19,929 bases of DNA from positions 1-19,929 of the forward strand of contig JAEZHQ010000630.1 of NCBI GenBank assembly GCA_023416455.1, read 5' to 3'. The notes under the pieces are model-generated. The model searched no databases. It was not told the origin of the DNA and saw only the letters and a program-made list of their open reading frames with translations. The translations under genes were made by a program, and so were the position numbers. Source of the stretch: Pseudomonadota bacterium. GTDB lineage: Bacteria > Pseudomonadota > Alphaproteobacteria > Azospirillales > Azospirillaceae. Below are positions 16,201-19,929 of the stretch, piece after piece. How positions within the stretch are numbered: position 1 is the first letter of the stretch; every line of letters begins with the position of its first letter.

Positions 16201-18469
16201 ACCCGAGCTGTTCAAGGTTGGGGTTGGTGTAACGCCAGCCACGCCGCTGATCGATCCAGAAGCGATGGGTGAGAACGTCGCGCATGGTGCGTTCGGCGTT
16301 GAGGAGGTTCCCCCCTTTCCAGTCAGGTTTGAGCAACCACTCGGCACGACGCTCCATGTTGCCGGCAGTGAAGCCGAGCATGCGCTGGACCAGTTGCCCG
16401 ACCTCATCCTCCCGGCAGCCCGCTTCCCCGCAACGGGAGAGAGCGGCCAGGATCGCACCGCGCAGCAGCGTCACGAAGATGAAGTCGTTGAAATGGCCGG
16501 CCTGAAGAGCGGCATCCTGCCGGTTGTCGGTAAAGGCCAGCAGCTTGCGCGTGTCGCGAGGAACGGCGTCGCCGGCGCCATGCATCCAGCGCAGGACGGC
16601 GGTGATGACGATGGTGGTGGCCGAGCTTCGTCCCTCCGCGCTGAGGGACGCGAGCCGGTTGATGTCCCGCGCCGAATCGCTGTGGTAGTCGCCACAGGCC
16701 GGACAGAACTTGAAGCGGCCGGGAAGGAACCACGCCCTCCGGCCGCCCCCGCAGTTTCCGTCAGGACGGACCAGGACCAGTTCGGCGCGCGTCCGGCGGT
16801 AGCTCGGCTTCAGCCGGATCTCGCCCGCCCGGGTTTCCTCCAGCCAAGGCTCCGGATAGTCCTCGTCATGTCCCTGGAACGTAAACTCCCCATCGACCGG
16901 TTCGGGCATGAGGAAGCCCCACACCCCGTTCGCCCCCTCGGGGTCATCGTTCTCGTTCAGTGGAACGTCGTCGATCTCGCGCTTCTCGAAACGCCGCGTC
17001 CCATCCTCGTCCAGCAGCGTCACCGGGTGATGCTCCTGGCCGCAGTTGCGGCAGAAGTGGGCTGCGAAGAGGCGCTTTTCGGGATGATCCGGATCGAAGA
17101 TCTGGCCATCGAAGGTGACGGTCCGCTGATCCGGGGCATCCAGAGTGGTGTAGAGCCGCCCGGCGCCGGATATGAATTGATGGAGCTTGAAAGCAAACAG
17201 CGGTTCGTCGCCCCCCCCAGGGACGCCACGATCCCTTTCCGGCCGGCTGAACGCCAGAAGGGCAGCCTTGAGCGCCTGCCGGCACCGATCTTCGTCGCGC
17301 CCGGTTTCGTCGCTCAGGGCCTTGGCGATGTCCTTCAGCGACTGCGGCGCCCCGCGGCGCGGCTTCTTGTCGACATCGCGAAGACCGACCTGCGTCTCCA
17401 TCCAAATCGCCAGGGGATCGAGGGCGATCTCGGCGTTGCTCCACCCGTCGTAGGCGGTGCCTTCGGCCGCGGCGTCGATCGCCTCACCGAGACCGTCCAG
17501 CCCGCGCTCTGCCGACCGGGTGGGATCCGTAACCCGGCGCAGCGTCTCGGTAACGATGGCGCCCCGCGTGACCGGCATCCCGAACAGCCGGGATGCCACA
17601 TCGGCCACAACCTGCTCGCGGTCAGCGTCCTCCCCCTCGCTGGCCATGGTGGCCGAGGTGCCGATGCAGATCGGCGGCCGCTGCGGATCGCCGACACGCG
17701 CGCGAAGACGCCGCATGAGCATGGCGACATCCGCCCCCTGCCGGCCGCGGTAGGTGTGCAACTCGTCGAGAACGACGAAGCGAAGCCCACGGCAGTTCCC
17801 GATGACCCGCCGGTCAACCTTGGACTGGCGGGTCATCAGCAACTCCAGCATCATGAAATTGGTCAGAAGGATGTCCGGGGGATTGTCCATGATGCGGTCA
17901 CGCTCCTCCCGGCTCTCCTGCCCGGTGTAGCGGGCGAAGGTGACCGGAAGAGCCTCGTCGGCATCGCTGACGAACTTCTTCAGTTCCTCCATCTGGCTGT
18001 TGGCAAGCGCGTTCATGGGATAGACGATGATGGCGCGTGTCCGGACCCCTTCGCCGGCGCGCTTCGCCTTGAGGACCGCGTCGACGATGGGGATGAAGAA
18101 GCAGAGCGACTTGCCCGATCCCGTGCCCGTGGTCACGACGAAGCCCTTTCCATCGAGAGCAAGGCCGATCGCCTGCTCCTGATGGCGACGAAGCTTGAGG
18201 GTGCGATCCGCTTGGTCCGGATGGGCACGCCCGTCACGGAAGATCCTGGCGCAATCCGGATCCAGCCCGCCAGCGCCGATCAGATCCTGGATGGATCCGC
18301 CTGCTTCGAAATGTGGATTGAGCTGAATGAGGGGCTCCGGCCAGAACCGGCGCCCGGCGTATTCCCTTTCGACCCGCTCCTTGATCTGCGCCGACCTGAT
18401 CCTGACGAAAGACCGCGCGAAGGCCATGTATTGGCCAAGAAGCCAATCATCCAGGGAGAACACGTCCAT
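13253..18469 (-). CDS. DEAD/DEAH helicase with C-terminal DUF1998 (DruE/DrmA-DrmB/MrfA-like)
   Basis: A 1738-residue protein, first gene of the operon. The superfamily 2 helicase core is complete: Walker A TGTGSGKS (114-121), motif Ia YPMNALANSQ (150-159), DELH box (235-238), TSAT (271-274), motif V TMELGIDIS and motif VI QRSGRAGRSG (1052-1061). Between the two RecA-like halves is a very long insert with CxxC pairs at 473/476 and 589/592. A zinc ribbon (Cys1347, 1350, 1362, 1365) follows, and then a DUF1998-type end with CVAGCYRCLLSY (Cys1612, 1616, 1619) and NQPDH. Helicase plus DUF1998 in one chain is seen in MrfA and in Druantia DruE; in DISARM the two parts are separate proteins, DrmA and DrmB. 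The ATG at 18467-18469 has AAGGA about 11 bases upstream. A later in-frame Met at residue 15 is possible. It presumably loads on or translocates along invading DNA. Confidence 0.88.
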   Translation of the reverse strand: MDVFSLDDWLLGQYMAFARSFVRIRSAQIKERVEREYAGRRFWPEPLIQLNPHFEAGGSIQDLIGAGGLDPDCARIFRDGRAHPDQADRTLKLRRHQEQAIGLALDGKGFVVTTGTGSGKSLCFFIPIVDAVLKAKRAGEGVRTRAIIVYPMNALANSQMEELKKFVSDADEALPVTFARYTGQESREERDRIMDNPPDILLTNFMMLELLMTRQSKVDRRVIGNCRGLRFVVLDELHTYRGRQGADVAMLMRRLRARVGDPQRPPICIGTSATMASEGEDADREQVVADVASRLFGMPVTRGAIVTETLRRVTDPTRSAERGLDGLGEAIDAAAEGTAYDGWSNAEIALDPLAIWMETQVGLRDVDKKPRRGAPQSLKDIAKALSDETGRDEDRCRQALKAALLAFSRPERDRGVPGGGDEPLFAFKLHQFISGAGRLYTTLDAPDQRTVTFDGQIFDPDHPEKRLFAAHFCRNCGQEHHPVTLLDEDGTRRFEKREIDDVPLNENDDPEGANGVWGFLMPEPVDGEFTFQGHDEDYPEPWLEETRAGEIRLKPSYRRTRAELVLVRPDGNCGGGRRAWFLPGRFKFCPACGDYHSDSARDINRLASLSAEGRSSATTIVITAVLRWMHGAGDAVPRDTRKLLAFTDNRQDAALQAGHFNDFIFVTLLRGAILAALSRCGEAGCREDEVGQLVQRMLGFTAGNMERRAEWLLKPDWKGGNLLNAERTMRDVLTHRFWIDQRRGWRYTNPNLEQLGLIEAVYESLDEMVRDEALFAGGPEFLRLSSPEQRAAAAKTLFDIMRQGLAVETDALDRLRVESVASRARSAIKPPWCLDDERPRTATAFMPRPPARRDMQARDEDLIIRGSPQSAVGRRLRALPFGPPGSPRPTGPDLIRIIETLLRAGAAYGLTLQVAAPIEGDGWRLNPSAVLFRTADGAPDVKHDNRFFRGLYEEIAALLRAGGAALFGLEGREHTAQVESDRRRLREARFRYGEEDRKLLQQEAERMEALREDSRFLPTLFCSPTMELGIDISAMNVVYMRNTPPTPANYAQRSGRAGRSGQAALVIAYCAAQSPHDQYFFQQPKAMVDGVVRPPSIDLTNPDLVQSHLHAEWLAASGIELKASISTNLDMDVPGKPLLPALAAQAADAQTAREAERAVAAVLSALALDYADRPPEWFTDVKEVARRVVQEAPSRFACVFDRWRDLLDSAERQVDGAARTLRDYSISSRERQAAELRQRDGNHQIAILLGGTESQGADFYVYRYLATEGFLPGYNFPRLPLMAYVPGGDGGEGRRYIQRARFLAISEFGPSSLVYHEGRAFRVDRALLKGAGGGPDGMLATFATSICPMCGAGHDGEPPEECHVCGHELHNPAIITRLYRIENVGTRPVERITANDEDRRRQGFDLQTTFSFQRATGVVSRVLEDAGGDILTATFAPAATVRRINKGLRRRRDEGDIGFSIDPRTGRWVGAETEEQAPDPLRARQKITPVVEDRKNALLLRFPQALRLAAGDAADTVMTTLQHALARGIETVYQLEEGEILGEPTPSRRDRQALFFYEAAEGGAGALSRLVNEADGFRAVARAALVTMHVEEASIDGASDDPAALREAPARCVAGCYRCLLSYFNQPDHERIDRRNAQVLTVLLRLAASRSRPPSTGAADGGLPDCPPGDGPITVEGVCVPWFWRAVRVAAIEDADATEDLADSLAAKGVDLYRLPRDPAARAATLATLSDVLKGRSS

Positions 18470-18872
18470 GGCTTCTGCTTTTCCTTGAGACGTACGGCGG
18501 ATCGGTGTTGCACAGGCTGATAGGGCGAGGCCCGGCCCGGATCATCGGAAGGGACCAGCGGCACGTCAAGGAGCCAGAACCGGAACCTCGGCGCCGGAAC
18601 ACGGGCAGCCTGTCAAATGCGATTGGGCATGCCGCCGCATCGTTGAGGCGGGGACCAGCGTAACCACCAGCCACTTGCCGAACCGGCGTCCTTCAAGATG
18701 GCCGTCACGCGGGCTGCACATCGGCGCCGCGGCTCAAACCGTGAAGAAGCGGCGCCAATGTGCCGGGACCCGCGCCAGGACCGATGGCGCACACGGAGAT
18801 CGTCTGGGTGCGCGTATCGTGATCACGGGAATCAAAAGAAATAAAATTACTCGCTTTCATCGCTTCTATTCG
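18470..18872. other. 403-base leader without a gene, upstream of the defence operon
   Basis: I find no credible coding frame here on either strand; the open frames present are short, out of context and arginine-rich. The region holds a candidate promoter for the operon at 18541-18569. A perfect TTGACA also occurs on the minus strand (18612-18617), but without a matching -10 box. Bases 18830-18872 are AT-rich compared with the surroundings. I see no riboswitch-like or CRISPR-like structure. Confidence 0.55.
18541..18569 (-). promoter_or_regulatory. Candidate sigma-70 type promoter for the six-gene operon
   Basis: Reading the minus strand: TTGACG (18569-18564), 17 bases of spacer, then GATGAT (18546-18541). 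That is five of six and four of six matches to the consensus, with ideal spacing. The -10 box lies 71 bases before the ATG of the DUF1998 helicase. In a GC-rich genome such matches arise by chance, so this is only the best candidate seen. Confidence 0.3.
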
Positions 18873-19091
18873 TCAAGAACGCTCAATTCCGTGTTCCCCG
18901 AGCAATTCCGCAAGCTTTACCCATGAAACTCTATGGTGTTTTTTCTTGGCATTAGCCGGATAATAGTCAAGAGAACCCTTGCTGATATGAAACTCTCCGG
19001 TCTTCTCCCCGTCCGTTACCACCTCCAGCACAATATCGGAGTTGAGAACTTCAAGCTTTGGCATCTGAGTAATGCGGAGCGTTGTCGCCAC
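18873..19091 (-). CDS. Small protein of unknown function, 72 residues
   Basis: A compact 72-residue protein starting at GTG (19089-19091), with GGAG about 9 bases upstream; an ATG nine codons downstream is an alternative. The sequence has the composition of a real small soluble protein, with balanced hydrophobic and charged residues. It contains two beta-like segments (DIVLEVV and GEFHISKG), a lysine-rich turn (NAKKKHH) and a C-terminal helix ending LAELLGEHG. I have the impression of similar short uncharacterised proteins in rhizobia and relatives that share the SKG-x-D and W-x-x-LAELL pattern, but I cannot verify it. Its codon use is less GC-rich than the operon. It reads in the operon's direction 403 bases upstream, so it could be independent, mobile-element cargo, or a small regulator. 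No helix-turn-helix is evident. Confidence 0.65.
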   Translation of the reverse strand: MATTLRITQMPKLEVLNSDIVLEVVTDGEKTGEFHISKGSLDYYPANAKKKHHRVSWVKLAELLGEHGIERS

Positions 19092-19156
19092 GACTCTATT
19101 CTCCAGAGTGGACCGAGTGCGGAGCTTCCTCCATCAGGATAGGAGAGTCCACCCAA

Positions 19157-19162
19157 ATTATA
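19157..19162 (-). promoter_or_regulatory. Possible -10 box for the 72-residue gene
   Basis: A perfect TATAAT on the minus strand stands in a small AT-rich island, 65 bases before the GTG of the small protein. No good -35 box lies 16-18 bases upstream, so the evidence is one hexamer only. Confidence 0.25.
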
Positions 19163-19169
19163 TACAACT

Positions 19170-19244
19170 ATGACGGAGACTCCCCTGACCGCGCGCTTGC
19201 CATCGCTCCAGAGCCCGTTGGTCTGCGTCGCCGGTGCAGCGTGA
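19170..19244 (+). CDS. Very short open frame (24 residues), probably a phage-gene end
   Basis: ATG at 19170 opens a 24-codon frame that stops with TGA at 19242-19244, overlapping by four bases (GTGA) the start of the next phage-like frame. The GTGA overlap is the usual join between adjacent phage morphogenesis genes, so this may be the remaining end of an upstream phage gene. It is too short to assign, and no clear ribosome site is visible. Confidence 0.25.
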   Translation: MTETPLTARLPSLQSPLVCVAGAA

Positions 19245-19549
19245 ACCCCAACAGCTTCGTGGACGTGGCGCGCAAGGCGTTCGGACGCGAATACAAACGG
19301 CAAGAGCTGATTGGCGGCACCTCGCAGATGGATATCCACGTCATCCTCTCGCCCACCGGGATCGAGCGGGCGCAGTGAACGGGCGGCTCTGGTCTGAACA
19401 CGACCACCGACCCGTGCGTGCCGAGGAAGGGCGACACGCTGACCATCCGAGGCGTCCAGCGCAACGCGGAGACCGCCGGCCCGATCTACGTGCATAGCAC
19501 GCTGGCGCGCATCGAATTGCGCGTATCAATTGTCCACTGGCTGCGCTGA
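19241..19549 (+). pseudogene. Phage head-tail type gene with an internal stop codon
   Basis: GTG at 19241 starts a frame whose first 45 residues (NSFVDVARKAFG near the start, SPTGIERAQ near the end) resemble small tailed-phage head or head-tail joining proteins. TGA at 19376-19378 interrupts it. The same frame continues to TGA at 19547-19549 with DPCVPRKGDTLTIRGV and a terminal ARIELRV, matching the second half of the same kind of protein. In such proteins I would expect Trp-Pro-Gly-Gly at the interruption; here the codons read stop-Thr-Gly-Gly, so a Trp codon has probably mutated to TGA. About 103 codons in all. Family placement is from memory of sequence style, not a search. There is no evidence of programmed readthrough. 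Confidence 0.5.
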
Positions 19550-19557
19550 CCCGTCGG

Positions 19558-19593
19558 GAATGAAAGAGCCCCCAACGATTGGGACTTTCATTC
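19558..19593. repeat. Strong inverted repeat, possible bidirectional terminator
   Basis: GAATGAAAG (19558-19566) and CTTTCATTC (19585-19593) form a perfect 9-bp outer stem. An inner perfect stem CCCAA/TTGGG closes a three-base CGA loop, and the two are joined by an asymmetric internal bulge. It sits 9 bases after the end of the damaged head-tail gene and before the HNH fragment. The inner G/C stem flanked by A-rich and T-rich arms is the general form of a bidirectional terminator that has partly decayed. Confidence 0.5.
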
Positions 19594-19604
19594 TAGATGA
19601 CGCC

Positions 19605-19733
19605 ATGCTCCAGGTCGCACCCCCGTGCTTGGCCCCCGCCGGCCAGAAGTGCCCGCGCAGCACCAAAGCCTGTGGTGCCACCCGAGGCACCGCTCACCAG
19701 CGTGGCTATGACGCCGCGTGGAAGCGCGTCCAG
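19605..19733 (+). pseudogene. N-terminal fragment of a phage HNH endonuclease
   Basis: ATG at 19605 begins a frame reading MLQVAPPCLAPAGQKCP, with two early cysteines, followed by RGTAHQRGYDAAWKRVQ. This is the typical N-terminus of the small HNH endonucleases encoded beside phage terminase genes: a Cys pair, then RGYDxxWxRxR. The HNH catalytic part that should follow is absent. After codon 43 the frame continues into the tRNA terminator and through the tRNA-Ser gene, so the gene is cut off at about 19733. This point may be the phage-chromosome junction or a deletion end. Confidence 0.6.
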
Positions 19734-19756
19734 TGTGGGCGAAACATGGGGAAACG

Positions 19757-19796
19757 AAAAAGACCAGAGTGGATTTTCCAAGAAAATCAACACTCT
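19757..19796 (-). terminator. Rho-independent terminator of tRNA-Ser
   Basis: On the minus strand AGAGTG, two unpaired T, GATTTTC, loop TTG, GAAAATC and CACTCT form a 13-bp stem, followed after two G, a T and a C by a run of five T (19761-19757). It begins 13 bases after the CCA end of the tRNA gene and reads in the same direction, as expected for the end of the tRNA transcript. Confidence 0.85.
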
Positions 19797-19808
19797 AGCC
19801 CGATTTCG

Positions 19809-19899
19809 TGGCGGAGGGAGAGGGATTCGAACCCTCGATACCCTTTTGGGGTATACACACTTTCCAGGCGTGCGCCTTCGACCACTCGGCCACCCCTCC
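19809..19899 (-). tRNA. tRNA-Ser (anticodon GGA)
   Basis: The minus strand begins GGAGGGG at 19899 and ends with the complementary TCCCTCC, discriminator G and an encoded CCA (19811-19809). The D-arm GGCCGAGTGG, anticodon loop with GGA (19865-19863), a long variable arm typical of class II tRNAs, and the T-arm GAGGG-TTCGAAT-CCCTC are all present. Total length is 91 bases with CCA. It reads the serine codons UCC and UCU. Its 3' end points toward the phage remnant and the defence operon, so it is a plausible integration site. Confidence 0.96.
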
Positions 19900-19929
19900 G
19901 CAGAGGCCGCGTTTATACCCAGGCCGGCG

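Larger units (their letters stand above)
19170..19733 (+). mobile_element. Remnant of an integrated phage next to tRNA-Ser
   Basis: Plus-strand fragments of phage-type genes (head-tail joining type and HNH endonuclease) lie within 600 bases, all damaged or truncated, and end about 75 bases from the 3' end of a tRNA gene, a common phage integration target. No integrase, terminase or complete structural gene is present. The exact limits are uncertain; I mark from the first possible phage frame to the last recognisable endonuclease codon. Confidence 0.5.

Noticed and set aside
13583..18520. 1645-codon open frame on the plus strand opposite the DUF1998 helicase
   Set aside because: It is the antisense shadow of a motif-complete helicase gene; its residues are dominated by Arg, Gly, Ala and Pro with no domain. 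Long antisense frames are common at this GC content.
18612..18617. Perfect TTGACA on the minus strand as a -35 box
   Set aside because: Nothing resembling a -10 box lies 16-18 bases further on.
18675..18926. 83-codon plus-strand frame in the leader
   Set aside because: No ribosome site, biased composition, and it runs into the antisense of the 72-residue gene.
19809..19829. Direct repeat of the tRNA 3' end as an attachment site pair
   Set aside because: I looked for a second copy of the tRNA 3' end near the left edge of the operon and in the phage remnant and found none, so no att pair can be claimed from this window.
1..19929. CRISPR array, retron or other noncoding RNA system
   Set aside because: No regularly spaced repeats and no reverse transcriptase or cas-like gene; the repeats seen are single hairpins and one 14-bp duplication.

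Overview
The window is GC-rich (roughly two thirds G+C) and codes in the style of an alphaproteobacterium. An Azospirillum-like member of the Rhodospirillales is my guess, from the alanine/arginine-rich proteins and the XseA C-terminus ending in QGSLF. I cannot prove the genus.

Layout. Left flank (1-1120): the 3' end of xseA on the plus strand, converging on a small AAA ATPase gene on the minus strand. Between 1121 and 1311 there are hairpins and a tandem repeat but no gene. From 18469 down to 1312, six intact minus-strand genes lie head to tail with overlaps or gaps of only a few bases: (1) a 1738-aa DEAD/DEAH helicase with a C-terminal DUF1998 region, (2) a 932-aa SNF2-type helicase, (3) a 1442-aa N6-adenine DNA methyltransferase of the Eco57I/PglX type, (4) a 272-aa protein with an HNH_2 nuclease domain, (5) a 788-aa McrB-like AAA+ motor, (6) a 546-aa DUF2357/PD-(D/E)XK nuclease of the McrC type. 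A 403-base leader separates gene 1 from a small unknown protein (18873-19091, minus). Right flank (about 19170-19800): decayed phage genes (a head-tail type gene with an internal stop and an HNH endonuclease fragment) beside tRNA-Ser(GGA).

Interpretation. Spacing and direction argue for a single transcription unit and a composite anti-phage system. The SNF2 helicase, the PglX-like methyltransferase and the DUF1998 helicase correspond in function to class 1 DISARM (DrmD, DrmMI, DrmA/DrmB). However, helicase and DUF1998 sit in one polypeptide, as in Druantia DruE or MrfA, and there is no phospholipase-D protein (DrmC). Coupled downstream are an HNH nuclease and a McrBC-type motor-nuclease pair. 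A reasonable model is self/non-self marking by the methyltransferase, translocation by the two helicases, and cleavage by the HNH and McrC-type nucleases. The model is inference. The position between ordinary chromosomal genes and a tRNA-Ser carrying phage debris fits a defence island at an integration hotspot.
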